From Stagnihabitans sp038231775 (lineage in GTDB: Bacteria; Pseudomonadota; Alphaproteobacteria; Rhodobacterales; Rhodobacteraceae), in the NCBI GenBank assembly GCA_038231775.1, contig JBBRKS010000062.1, positions 1-21,333 on the forward strand: a stretch of 21,333 bases of DNA, written 5' to 3'. The notes under the pieces were generated by a model. It did not search any database and was not told the origin of the DNA. It was given only the letters and a program-made list of their open reading frames with translations. A program made the translations under genes and the position numbers. Of the stretch, positions 1-7,734 are shown one piece after another (position 1 is the stretch's first letter; each line of letters opens with the position of its first letter).

Positions 1-470
1 ACGATCCCGGCAAAAAGTCCGGCCCACAGGTCATCCAGCATCACCCCGGCCGGATCTTCACGACGGTCGGCCCGGCCGATCACCCAAGGCTTCCAGATGT
101 CGAACAGCCGAAACAGCGCGAACGGAAACAGCCAGGCGGGCCACGGCAGCCAACCGATATGCCCGGTACTCCAGAACCCCACAGCGCCCATGCCGCGCCC
201 CCAGAACCCGGCGGCGGTGAACAAAAGCGTCAGCCATTGGCCCGACACCTCGTCTATCACCACCTCTGACGGGTCTTGACCCGGTTGCAATTCTTTCGCA
301 CAGGCCCAGAAGCCCAAGGCGGTCACCAGTGCGGTCGCAATCACCAGCCCCGGAAAGCCTACGACCTGCAAGAGGCCCATGCCCAACAGCATGGCGACCG
401 CAGACCCCCAAGTTCCCGGAGCAGGCCGCAGCAACCCGACACCAAAGAAAATCACCAAAAGCCGGCTCAC
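1..470 (-). CDS. pgpA: Phosphatidylglycerophosphatase A, 3' end cut by window edge
   Basis: PgpA is an inner-membrane enzyme that dephosphorylates phosphatidylglycerophosphate to phosphatidylglycerol. The visible 156 residues contain the family signature DPSEVVIDEVSGQW near residue 70, followed by hydrophobic stretches and the late motif MLDDLWAGLFAG. The family usually has about 150-170 residues, so only a few C-terminal residues are missing. The start is GTG at 470 (VSRLLVIFFGVG). It shares the four bases GTGA with the ispDF stop, which points to translational coupling with ispDF. The N-terminus has the usual GLLRPAPGTWGS segment. The identification is firm; only the exact 3' end is unseen. 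Confidence 0.93.
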   Translation of the reverse strand, partial: MSRLLVIFFGVGLLRPAPGTWGSAVAMLLGMGLLQVVGFPGLVIATALVTALGFWACAKELQPGQDPSEVVIDEVSGQWLTLLFTAAGFWGRGMGAVGFWSTGHIGWLPWPAWLFPFALFRLFDIWKPWVIGRADRREDPAGVMLDDLWAGLFAGI

Positions 471-1603
471 AGCGCCACCAGAACGGCGGTGGCAAGTGCT
501 GCAATCCCCTCTTCCCGCCCGGTAAAGCCCAAACGCTCCGAGGTGGTCGCCTTGACAGAAACCCGGTCAACCCCGATCCCCATGATGCCAGCCAAAGCCT
601 GCCGCATCGCCATTGCATGCGGGCCAACCTTTGGCCGTTCACAAATCAGCGTCACATCGGCACTGGTGATGGCATAGCCGCGCGACAGGGCCAGTTTTGC
701 GGCATGGTCCAGAAATATCCGGCTGTCTGCCCCCTTCCATTGCGGGTCAGAGGGGGGGAAATGCTGGCCGATATCGCCCGACGCCAATGCGCCGTAAATC
801 GCATCAGTCACGGCGTGCATCCCCACATCCGCGTCAGAGTGGCCCAACAACCCCTTGTCATGCGCGACTTTCACCCCGCACAGCCACACACCGTCTCCCG
901 GACAAAAGGCGTGCACGTCAAAGCCGTTCCCCATCCGCACATCCATGCGCATCTCTCCCTCAACACCGTGCAGAACCTGCTCGGCGCGCATGAAGTCGCC
1001 GGGAAAGGTCAGTTTCAGGTTGGCTTCCTCGCCCTCGACCATCACCACGTCAAGCCCTGCGGCACGCGCCACCTCGACATCATCGGCGGCGGCTCCGGCA
1101 TGGGCACGGTGGGCGGCAAGGATGGCGTCAAAGTGAAAACCTTGTGGAGTCTGGGCGCGGTACAACCCGGCCCGGTCACGGGTGCCGGTCACCTTGCCCG
1201 CAACACCCGACCACAAAGCATCGGTCACCGACAGGGCGGGGGCCGCGCCCGAAGCCCGCTCCAGCGCCGCCAACACCCGCCCGATCAACGCGGATGACAC
1301 GCCGGGCCGGGCCGCGTCATGGATCACAACGCGCGTGACGCCATGACCCGCCAACGCCTCCAGTGCGGCACGCACCGACGCCGACCGGCTTGCGCCCCCT
1401 TCGACGATCATCGCACCGTCGGCCACAGCCTCTGCCCGCGCCCGGTCGTCTGGATGGATCACCAACACCCGCAGCATGCCGACAAACGCCGCAAGCGCAT
1501 GGGCCACCACCGGCTGACCGGCCAGCATCTGCCACTGCTTGGGGATATCGCCGCCCGCCCGCACGCCGCGCCCGGCTGCCACGATAATCGCTGCTGTCGT
1601 CAT
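467..1603 (-). CDS. ispDF: Bifunctional IspD/IspF of the MEP isoprenoid pathway
   Basis: This is a fusion of 2-C-methyl-D-erythritol 4-phosphate cytidylyltransferase (IspD, about residues 1-220) and 2-C-methyl-D-erythritol 2,4-cyclodiphosphate synthase (IspF, about 225-378). The two enzymes act two steps apart in the MEP pathway, in the cytoplasm. The IspD half shows the nucleotide-binding start IIVAAGRG with PKQ at 21-23, and VIHDAARP near 93-100. The IspF half shows GFDVHAF (metal ligands D229 and H231), GHSDADVGMH (H263), ERPKVGP, and the C-terminal KATTSERLGF motif. Its 378 residues match other alphaproteobacterial IspDF fusions. The ATG at 1603 is preceded by GGAAGG, a good ribosome site. 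The gene diverges from dusB, and pgpA follows with a 4-base overlap. Confidence 0.97.
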   Translation of the reverse strand: MTTAAIIVAAGRGVRAGGDIPKQWQMLAGQPVVAHALAAFVGMLRVLVIHPDDRARAEAVADGAMIVEGGASRSASVRAALEALAGHGVTRVVIHDAARPGVSSALIGRVLAALERASGAAPALSVTDALWSGVAGKVTGTRDRAGLYRAQTPQGFHFDAILAAHRAHAGAAADDVEVARAAGLDVVMVEGEEANLKLTFPGDFMRAEQVLHGVEGEMRMDVRMGNGFDVHAFCPGDGVWLCGVKVAHDKGLLGHSDADVGMHAVTDAIYGALASGDIGQHFPPSDPQWKGADSRIFLDHAAKLALSRGYAITSADVTLICERPKVGPHAMAMRQALAGIMGIGVDRVSVKATTSERLGFTGREEGIAALATAVLVAL

Positions 1604-1657
1604 GTCACCTTCCCTTTATGCGGTCATAGTATACCCGCCACCAAAAGGGAAACCTCG

Positions 1658-1685
1658 CCCGTGTCTTTGTACCACCCGTGTCTTT
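1658..1685. repeat. Two 11-bp direct repeats upstream of ispDF
   Basis: The sequence CCCGTGTCTTT occurs at 1658-1668 and again, identically, at 1675-1685, so the copies are offset by 17 bp. On the ispDF coding strand they read AAAGACACGGG, 55 to 82 bases ahead of the start codon. They could be a tandem operator or a chance duplication. No known regulator consensus was recognised. Confidence 0.45.
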
Positions 1686-1748
1686 CCAATCACCCGGCCC
1701 AAATACCCGCAGGAGGGTCTGGGAGGGCAGCCGCCCGCCCAGCCGGGT
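1680..1748 (-). repeat. Dispersed palindromic repeat, copy A
   Basis: This element is related to the one at 14463-14530, in the opposite orientation. Shared blocks, read on the plus strand here, are CAAATACCC, GGGTCTGGG and CCCAGCCG. The core folds into a hairpin with arms 1719-1728 and 1733-1742 and loop AGCC; it has ten pairs, including one A/G mismatch. An outer pair, ACCCGGC (1692-1698) with GCCGGGT (1742-1748), could extend it. Elements with a GGGTATTTG block next to a GC-rich hairpin resemble short intergenic repeats I recall from Rhodobacterales genomes. That last point is from memory and unverified. Confidence 0.65.
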
Positions 1749-1786
1749 CTGCAGAGCGCATACCGAACAAGGTAAATGACCCGAAT

Positions 1787-1821
1787 CGGGCAATATTCGC
1801 CTATCATTTAAGCATTGCCCG
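1787..1821. promoter_or_regulatory. 8-bp inverted repeat, possible operator before dusB-ntr
   Basis: CGGGCAAT at 1787-1794 and its exact inverse ATTGCCCG at 1814-1821 flank 19 bases of AT-rich sequence. Centre-to-centre spacing is about 27 bp, between two and three helical turns, which would suit a dimeric activator or repressor. The site lies 85-119 bases ahead of the dusB start. It has no run of T after it, so a terminator is less likely. Possible users include NtrC (autoregulation) or NtrX. This is inference, because neither protein's site is recognised here with certainty. Confidence 0.45.
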
Positions 1822-1905
1822 AATTTCAGGCAGAAATCGGACCGCATTCCTTTGCGCTTGCCCACCAAGCGCCCTAGCTAAAGGTTCAAACGCAAAGGAG
1901 CCTCC

Positions 1906-2910
1906 TTGTCCGACGCCGCCCTCTCGCTTATTCCGCCTGTGATCCTTGCGCCGATGGCCGGGATCACTGACCTGCCGTGGCGGCGGATGGTGGCTGGCTT
2001 TGGCGCGGGACTGGTGGTGTCCGAAATGGTCGCGAGTGAAGAGGTGATGCAGGATCACCCTGAAATGCGCGCCCGCGCCTCGCTTGACGCGCCTGCGACG
2101 AGCATCGCCGAACTGGGTGCGACAGAGGCGCACACCGCCGTGCAACTGGTCGGACGTGAGCCGCACTGGATGGCAGAGGCGGCGCGCTTTGTCGAAGGGC
2201 AGGGCGCGCGGATCATAGATATCAACATGGGCTGCCCGACCAAACGTGTGACCTCGGGCGCGTGCGGGTCGGCGTTGCTGCGCGATCTTGACCATGCGCT
2301 GCGCCTGATCGAGGCGGTGGTGGGCGCGGTCAAGGTGCCGGTGACCCTGAAAACCCGGCTTGGCTGGGACGATGCCAGCCTGAACGCGCCGGAACTTGCT
2401 GCACGCGCCGAACAGGCCGGGATTGCGATGATCACCATTCATGGCCGCACGCGGTGCCAGTTGTACAAGGGCAACGCCAATTGGGCGGCGATCCGGGCGG
2501 TCAAGGCGGCGGTCACGATCCCGGTCATCGCGAACGGCGATATAACGGATGCTGCCACGGCGATGGAGGCCCTGACCCAATCGGGTGCCGACGGTGTGAT
2601 GATCGGACGTGGCGCGCAAGGCGCACCGTGGGTTCCCGCGCAGATCGCCCATGCCCTTTACGGCACGCCTGCGCCAAAGGTGCCGCAGGGCGCTGATCTG
2701 GCGGAACTGGTCGCGGGCCACTACGAGGCGATGCTGTCGTTTTACGGCGCAAGCCTTGGCGCAAAATGTGCGCGCAAGCATCTGGGCTGGTATCTGGCCG
2801 CTGCCGGGCTGGACCACCACCGCGCCACCCTTCTGGTCACCGAAAGCCCGGCCCAGGTGCTGCGCCTGATAAGGTCGATCTTCACCGATAGCGAAAGGCG
2901 GGCGGCATGA
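1906..2910 (+). CDS. dusB: tRNA-dihydrouridine synthase DusB (NifR3)
   Basis: This FMN enzyme reduces uridine to dihydrouridine in the tRNA D-loop, in the cytoplasm. It is a TIM-barrel protein of 334 residues, normal for the family. Motifs in order: VILAPMAGITDLPWRR (12-27), INMGCPTKRV with the expected catalytic Cys110, LKTRLGW, ITIHGRTRCQ, and IANGDI followed by DGVMIGRGAQG, the FMN-phosphate site. The start is TTG at 1906, supported by AAGGAG five bases upstream. The next ATG falls inside the conserved APMAG motif and is too late. The gene was first named nifR3 in Rhodobacter capsulatus, where it heads the ntrBC operon. Here too its stop overlaps the ntrB start (ATGA at 2907-2910), so translational coupling is likely. 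Cys120 in VTSGACGS is at a position where I would not normally expect cysteine. Confidence 0.96.
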   Translation: MSDAALSLIPPVILAPMAGITDLPWRRMVAGFGAGLVVSEMVASEEVMQDHPEMRARASLDAPATSIAELGATEAHTAVQLVGREPHWMAEAARFVEGQGARIIDINMGCPTKRVTSGACGSALLRDLDHALRLIEAVVGAVKVPVTLKTRLGWDDASLNAPELAARAEQAGIAMITIHGRTRCQLYKGNANWAAIRAVKAAVTIPVIANGDITDAATAMEALTQSGADGVMIGRGAQGAPWVPAQIAHALYGTPAPKVPQGADLAELVAGHYEAMLSFYGASLGAKCARKHLGWYLAAAGLDHHRATLLVTESPAQVLRLIRSIFTDSERRAA

Positions 2911-3992
2911 GCACGACACCGCCGTTTGATGCGATCTGGGCTTCTCTCCCAATGCCGGCCTTGCTGATTGACGGGGCCAATAACATCGTGGCCGCCAACC
3001 CCGCCGCTGAGACGTTCCTGAACGCCTCGTCCAAAACCATGCTGGGCGCTTCGTTGGCCGAACGCCTGCGCGTCGATGTGCCGTTGAACGATGCGCTTGC
3101 GCGGGCGCGGTTCAATCAGGCCGATGTGAACATCAATGACGTGACGGTGACCACCGCCGAACGGATCGCCCATCATTGCCTGATCCAGATTGCCCCGGTG
3201 CAGGATGATACCGACCAGTTGCTGCTGCTGATCTTGCCGCGTGTCATGGCCGAACGGATTGGCCGCACCCGCAACGCCTCATCCGCTGCCAAATCGGCAA
3301 TCGGCATGGCGGAAATGCTGGCGCATGAGATCAAGAACCCGCTCGCCGGGATATCGGGGGCCGCCCAGCTTTTGGCGATGAACCTCAAACCCGAAGACCG
3401 TGAGATGACCGATCTGATCGTCGAAGAAACCCGCCGCATCGTGAAACTGCTGGAGCAGGTTGAACAATTCGGCAACCTGCGCCCGCCAGACAGCCGGGCC
3501 GTCAACATCCATGACGCACTGGACCGGGCGCGCCGGTCCGCCCAGATGGGCTATGCCAAGCACATGCTGTTTGTCGAGGATTACGACCCCTCGCTGCCCG
3601 CCACATGGGCCGATCCTGACCAACTGATGCAGGTGTTCTTGAACCTGATCAAGAACGCGACAGAGGCCACCAAGGGCCGTCAGGGCACGATACGCCTGCG
3701 CACCTTTTACGACCTGTCCCTGCGTTTGCGCCGCAAGGACGGCTCGGGCGCAAGCCTGCCGTTGCAGATCGAAATTGTTGATGATGGCCCCGGCATTCCG
3801 CCCGACATCGCGGCGGACATCTTTGAACCCTTTGTGTCGGGCCGCGAGAATGGCACCGGTCTGGGTCTGGCGCTGGTGTCCAAGATCATCACCGATCACG
3901 GCGGGCTGATCGGCGCGGAATCGGTGCCGGGGCGCACCGTCTTCCGCATCTCGTTGCCGCTGGCCCCAAAAGATAAACCAAAGGAGAGCTGA
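2907..3992 (+). CDS. ntrB: Nitrogen sensor histidine kinase NtrB
   Basis: This is a cytoplasmic two-component kinase/phosphatase, expected to control NtrC phosphorylation in response to PII protein. It has 361 residues and no membrane segment. An N-terminal PAS-like domain (about 10-110) begins with the typical LPMPALLIDGANNIVAANPAAE pattern (broken: LPMPALLID, then ANPAAE). The dimerisation and phosphoacceptor domain carries HEIKNPL with His140. The ATPase domain shows the N-box NLIKNATEA, the G1 box DDGPGIP and the G2 box NGTGLGLALV, then DHGG. The ATG overlaps the dusB stop. The ntrC start lies one base after the ntrB stop, with its ribosome site AAGGAG inside the ntrB 3' end. The call rests on motifs plus the dusB-ntrB-ntrC order and is firm. 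Confidence 0.96.
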   Translation: MSTTPPFDAIWASLPMPALLIDGANNIVAANPAAETFLNASSKTMLGASLAERLRVDVPLNDALARARFNQADVNINDVTVTTAERIAHHCLIQIAPVQDDTDQLLLLILPRVMAERIGRTRNASSAAKSAIGMAEMLAHEIKNPLAGISGAAQLLAMNLKPEDREMTDLIVEETRRIVKLLEQVEQFGNLRPPDSRAVNIHDALDRARRSAQMGYAKHMLFVEDYDPSLPATWADPDQLMQVFLNLIKNATEATKGRQGTIRLRTFYDLSLRLRRKDGSGASLPLQIEIVDDGPGIPPDIAADIFEPFVSGRENGTGLGLALVSKIITDHGGLIGAESVPGRTVFRISLPLAPKDKPKES

Positions 3993-3993
3993 C

Positions 3994-5364
3994 ATGGATG
4001 GCACTGTACTGGTCGCAGATGACGACCGCACGATCCGCACGGTGCTGACCCAGGCTTTGACCCGGGCGGGCTGCAAGGTTCACGCCACATCGTCGCTGAT
4101 GACGCTGATGCGCTGGGTCGAAGAGGGCAAGGGCGACCTTGTCATTTCAGACGTGATCATGCCCGACGGCAACGGGTTAGAGGCGTTGCCGCGCATTTCA
4201 CGCATCCGCCCCGGCCTGCCGGTCATCGTCATCTCGGCCCAGAACACCATAATGACCGCGATTCAGGCGGCCGAGGCGGAGGCGTTTGATTATCTGCCCA
4301 AACCGTTTGACCTGCCCGATCTGATGAAACGGTCGGCCCGCGCGCTGGATTCCAAGCGCAGGGCCGCCGCCGCCGTGGTCAACCCGGTGCGCGAACCGGG
4401 TGACGATCTGCCACTGGTCGGGCGGACGGCTGCGATGCAGGCGCTGTACCGGTTGGTCGCCAAGGTGATGAACACTGACCTGCCCGTGCTGATCACCGGC
4501 GAATCGGGCACCGGCAAAAGCCTGATCGCCCGCGCCATCCACGACTTTTCTGACCGCCGCTCGCAGCCCTTTGTCGTGGCACAAGCGTCGGACCTCAGCG
4601 GTGTGGACGGGATTGCCACGCTGGTTGCCAAGGCACGCGGCGGAACCTTGCTGATCGACGAGGTCGCCGATTTTGACGAAGACGGTCAGGCCCGCCTTGT
4701 GCGGATGCTGGATGTGGCCGACGACCATGCGCCGCGCGTTCTGGCCACCTCTCAGGCCGATCTGGCGCAAAAGGTCGAAGAGGGCAAGCTGCGCAAGGAC
4801 CTGTTCTACCGGCTTGGCGGGGTGTCGTTCAACGTGCCGCCCTTGCGCGAACGGGTCGAGGATATCAACCTTCTGGCCGACCATTTCATGACACGTGCCG
4901 AGCGCGAACTTGGCACCACGCGCCGCCTATCCAACGACGCGCGCAACATTTTGCGCGCCTTTCCATGGCCCGGCAACGTGCGCCAACTGGAAAACCTGCT
5001 CAAACGGCTGCTGGTCACCTCATCCGAACCCGACATCAACGGCCCGGAACTTGAGGCGACTTTGGGCGGTCCGCAGGCCACCGAACCGGCCCGGGCTGGC
5101 GCTGTCGAGAATGAAAAGCTGTCGCAATCGGTGGCGCGTCACCTCAAGCGCTATTTCGATCTGCACAACGGTCAACTGCCGCCCGCCGGCGTCTATGACC
5201 GGATTTTGCGTGAAATCGAATTGCCGCTGATCGAGATTGCCCTGGATGCGACGGCGGGCAATCAGGCCAAATGTGCCGACCTTTTGGGGATCAACCGCAA
5301 TACCTTGCGCAAGAAGATCACCGATCTCGATATCCGCGTGACACGCCGCCGCAAGCTGATGTAA
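3994..5364 (+). CDS. ntrC: Nitrogen response regulator NtrC, lacking the sigma-54 GAFTGA loop
   Basis: This DNA-binding regulator of nitrogen genes has 456 residues. The receiver domain (1-120) has the acidic pocket D9-D11, phosphoacceptor D53 (ISDVIMPDGNG) and K103. The AAA+ domain (about 140-370) has Walker A GESGTGKS (169-176), Walker B LLIDEV (219-224), and RKDLFYRL with PPLRER. The Fis-type helix-turn-helix is at about 410-450 (LLGINRNTLRKK). Between the Walker motifs the usual ESELFGHEKGAFTGA stretch is absent: the sequence runs from QASDLSGVDG straight to ARGGTLLIDE. The same loss is known in Rhodobacter capsulatus NtrC, which activates sigma-70 RNA polymerase rather than sigma-54. I infer the same mode here. 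The gene is preceded by AAGGAG and lies in the dusB-ntrBC-ntrYX order. Confidence 0.95.
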   Translation: MDGTVLVADDDRTIRTVLTQALTRAGCKVHATSSLMTLMRWVEEGKGDLVISDVIMPDGNGLEALPRISRIRPGLPVIVISAQNTIMTAIQAAEAEAFDYLPKPFDLPDLMKRSARALDSKRRAAAAVVNPVREPGDDLPLVGRTAAMQALYRLVAKVMNTDLPVLITGESGTGKSLIARAIHDFSDRRSQPFVVAQASDLSGVDGIATLVAKARGGTLLIDEVADFDEDGQARLVRMLDVADDHAPRVLATSQADLAQKVEEGKLRKDLFYRLGGVSFNVPPLRERVEDINLLADHFMTRAERELGTTRRLSNDARNILRAFPWPGNVRQLENLLKRLLVTSSEPDINGPELEATLGGPQATEPARAGAVENEKLSQSVARHLKRYFDLHNGQLPPAGVYDRILREIELPLIEIALDATAGNQAKCADLLGINRNTLRKKITDLDIRVTRRRKLM

Positions 5365-5397
5365 TAAAGCCACAGAGAATGTGTCACGGGTGCTGCG

Positions 5398-7734
5398 TTG
5401 CCCGAAAGACACCAGATGTGGCGGGCAGGACGCAGGTCCGCCCCGATTGAGGACGGGGTGGTGAGGCAGGATACCGGCATTTCAGCTTGGGCTTTGGCGC
5501 TGTCGCGGTTTTTGCGGCTGCGGCAGGTTCAGACCGGCGTGACGCTGGGGCTGGTCTTTCTTGGCCCTCTGATGGCCGTGATCACGTTTCTGGCGCTGGG
5601 ACCGTTGAATCAGGGCGCATCCTCACCCATGCTGCGGCTGATCCTGCTCAGCGATATGGTCTATGTGCTGGTGCTGGCCGCGTTGGTGTTGCGCCGCATC
5701 GTGCAGATGGTGTCGGACCGGCGCAGTCAGTCGGCGGGGTCGCGCCTGCACCTGCGCCTGACCGGCGTGTTCGCCATCGTCGCCCTGATCCCCACGGTTC
5801 TGGTCGCGGTGTTCGGCGTGCTGACCGTCAACATCGGTCTTGAGGGTTGGTTTTCAGACCGGGTGCGGTCGGTCATCGGCGCCTCGCTAGAGGCGGCACA
5901 GGCCTATGAAAGCGAACAATCCTCGACCTTGACGCTTGACGTCAAAGCGCTGGCCGATCTGTTGGAACGCGCCCAGCAGGCCACGCCCCTGGCCGGTGAC
6001 GGCGACGTACGGCCGTTTCTGGTGCAGGGACAATCGGCAATCCAGCGCGGGCTGAAAGAGGTTTACCTGATCACCGCGACCGGCGAACTGAAGGTCCGGG
6101 GTGAGAAAAGCTATCTGTTCGACTATGAAAAACCCTCAACCGCCGAAATCACCCGGGCGAAGGGCGGCGAGGTGGTTCTGATCCCGGACTGGCCCAATTC
6201 CGAACTGCGCGCCTTGGTTGATCTGCCCGATTATCCCGACCGGCTGCTGTATGTCTCCCGCAAGGTCGATGGCAAAATTCTTGGGCTGCTGGATGAAACC
6301 CAGCAGACCGCGACCCTGTATCAGCAGTTGGAAAACGACCGTGGCAAGGTGCTGTTCAACTTTGGCCTGCTATACCTTGGCTTTGCCGTCATCCTGATCA
6401 TCGCTGCTGTCTGGGGTGGTCTGTGGTTTGCCGAACGGCTGGCGCGTCCGGTCGGGCGGCTGGCAGGGGCGGCGCAGCGGGTCGGGCAGGGCGATCTGGA
6501 TGTGCAGGTCGATGAAGAGGAAAGCGATGATGAAATCGCCATGCTGGGCCGCCTGTTCAACCAGATGACCCGCCAGTTGAAAGGCCAGCGAGAGGCGCTG
6601 ATCGAAAGCCATGGCATGACTGAAGGCCGGCGGCGGCTGTTTGATTCTGTTCTGTCCAGCATCACCGCCGGGGTGATTGGTCTGGATGCTGCGGGCCGGG
6701 TTGATTTCGTCAACCGCGCCGGAATGCGGCTGTTGGACCTTGTGGCCGAACCCGCGCCAGAGATGACGCTTGCCACCGTCGTTCCCGAATTCGCCAGCCT
6801 TTTCAGCCGCCTGCAAGCCGAATCTGGGGCGGCGCTGCAAGACGAAGTGCGCCTGTCGCGCAAGGGCAAACTGGAAAGCCTGCTGGTCCGGATGAGCGAG
6901 CGGCGTGGCGAAGATGGCGGCGTTGAAGGCTTTGTCGTGGCGTTTGACGATGTGACCGAGCTTGTCTCCGCCCAGCGGATGGCCGCTTGGGGCGACGTCG
7001 CCCGCCGAATCGCGCATGAGATCAAGAACCCGCTGACCCCGATCCAACTTTCGGCCGAACGCATCAAGCGCAAATACCGCACGCAAGTGACCGACCCCGA
7101 AGAGCTGGAACAATATGCCGACGTGATCATTCGCCAGACCAACGACCTGCGCCGGATCGTCGATGAATTCTCCAAATTCGCCCGGATGCCGGAACCTGAC
7201 CGCCGCGAGACGGATCTTGTCGCCTTGGTCAAGGCGGCGGTGATGTTGCAGGAACACGGCCAACCGGGGGTGACCTTCCACACCAAGCTGTCCACGCCCT
7301 CGGACATGATCGAGATTGACGCGACAATGATCGGGCAGGCGTTGACAAACCTGATCAAGAACGCCGGCGAAGCAATTGAAGAGAAACGCGAAAATGCAAA
7401 TGGCGCGTTTGTCCCCGAAATCCGCGTCAGCCTTGATGCGCGTGAGGGTCACACCCTGATCCGCATCGCCGACAACGGCACCGGCCTGCCGCCTGACCGC
7501 GCAAGGCTGTTTGAACCCTACGTCACCACCCGCGAAAAGGGCACCGGCCTTGGCCTGCCCATCGTAAAGAAGATCATCGAAGAACACGGCGGCACGCTGA
7601 CCTTGATGGACGCGCCCGTCTTTGACGGCAACACCCATGCGGGGGCCTTGGCAGAAATACGGCTGCCACGTGCCACCCGTGCGAAATCCGTTGCCGGTCG
7701 CAGCCAAGCCCAATCGGGCCAGGGGGGAACATGA
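5398..7734 (+). CDS. ntrY: Membrane sensor histidine kinase NtrY
   Basis: This is a large membrane-bound sensor kinase that partners NtrX; in other alphaproteobacteria the pair has been tied to nitrogen or redox control. The 778 residues show membrane segments near 42-68, 78-100, 120-150 and 320-350. They continue with a periplasmic loop between the third and fourth segments, a HAMP domain (RLARPVGRLAGAAQRV), a PAS domain (SITAGVIGLDAAGRVDFVN), HEIKNPLTP with His540, and an ATPase domain (NLIKNAGEAI, ADNGTGLP, KGTGLGLPIVKK). The start is uncertain. TTG at 5398 gives the longest form but lacks a ribosome site; ATG at 5416 is also poorly supported. GTG at 5461 follows GAGGA by 7 bases and may be the true start. 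Only 33 bases separate it from ntrC. Its stop overlaps ntrX (ATGA). Confidence 0.94.
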   Translation: MPERHQMWRAGRRSAPIEDGVVRQDTGISAWALALSRFLRLRQVQTGVTLGLVFLGPLMAVITFLALGPLNQGASSPMLRLILLSDMVYVLVLAALVLRRIVQMVSDRRSQSAGSRLHLRLTGVFAIVALIPTVLVAVFGVLTVNIGLEGWFSDRVRSVIGASLEAAQAYESEQSSTLTLDVKALADLLERAQQATPLAGDGDVRPFLVQGQSAIQRGLKEVYLITATGELKVRGEKSYLFDYEKPSTAEITRAKGGEVVLIPDWPNSELRALVDLPDYPDRLLYVSRKVDGKILGLLDETQQTATLYQQLENDRGKVLFNFGLLYLGFAVILIIAAVWGGLWFAERLARPVGRLAGAAQRVGQGDLDVQVDEEESDDEIAMLGRLFNQMTRQLKGQREALIESHGMTEGRRRLFDSVLSSITAGVIGLDAAGRVDFVNRAGMRLLDLVAEPAPEMTLATVVPEFASLFSRLQAESGAALQDEVRLSRKGKLESLLVRMSERRGEDGGVEGFVVAFDDVTELVSAQRMAAWGDVARRIAHEIKNPLTPIQLSAERIKRKYRTQVTDPEELEQYADVIIRQTNDLRRIVDEFSKFARMPEPDRRETDLVALVKAAVMLQEHGQPGVTFHTKLSTPSDMIEIDATMIGQALTNLIKNAGEAIEEKRENANGAFVPEIRVSLDAREGHTLIRIADNGTGLPPDRARLFEPYVTTREKGTGLGLPIVKKIIEEHGGTLTLMDAPVFDGNTHAGALAEIRLPRATRAKSVAGRSQAQSGQGGT

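Larger units (their letters stand above)
1604..1905. other. Divergent intergenic control region between ispDF and dusB
   Basis: This 302-bp gap has no convincing gene. It must hold the promoters of two divergent units, ispDF-pgpA (minus) and dusB-ntr (plus). Next to ispDF I see a TATACT hexamer on the minus strand (1633 to 1628), about 24 bases before the ispDF ATG, but no good -35 partner. The region also contains two 11-bp direct repeats (1658-1685), one copy of a dispersed palindromic repeat (about 1680-1748), and an 8-bp inverted repeat (1787-1821). The half nearest dusB is relatively AT-rich. Just before the dusB TTG start is AAGGAG at 1895-1900. I cannot fix a transcription start on either side. 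Confidence 0.6.

Noticed and set aside
58..642. Minus-strand open frame of 194 codons across pgpA and ispDF
   Set aside because: It is in a different frame from the clear PgpA signature and from IspF, and has no family character. The true pgpA starts with GTG at 470.
329..1297. Long plus-strand open frame opposite ispDF
   Set aside because: It lies antisense to a gene with complete IspD and IspF motifs, and its translation is rich in Pro, Arg and His with no recognisable domain; a shadow of high GC content.
1804..2952. Minus-strand frame opposite dusB
   Set aside because: It lies antisense to dusB, which has the full FMN-binding and catalytic motifs; the translation is Arg/His-rich and featureless.
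4588..4665. Frameshift or assembly gap as cause of the missing NtrC loop
   Set aside because: The frame is intact on both sides, Walker A and B are perfect, and the same deletion is known in Rhodobacter capsulatus; a genuine family trait is more likely.
6321..7713. Two long minus-strand frames opposite ntrY
   Set aside because: They overlap each other and the kinase domain of ntrY. No domain is visible; they are shadows of the codon pattern.
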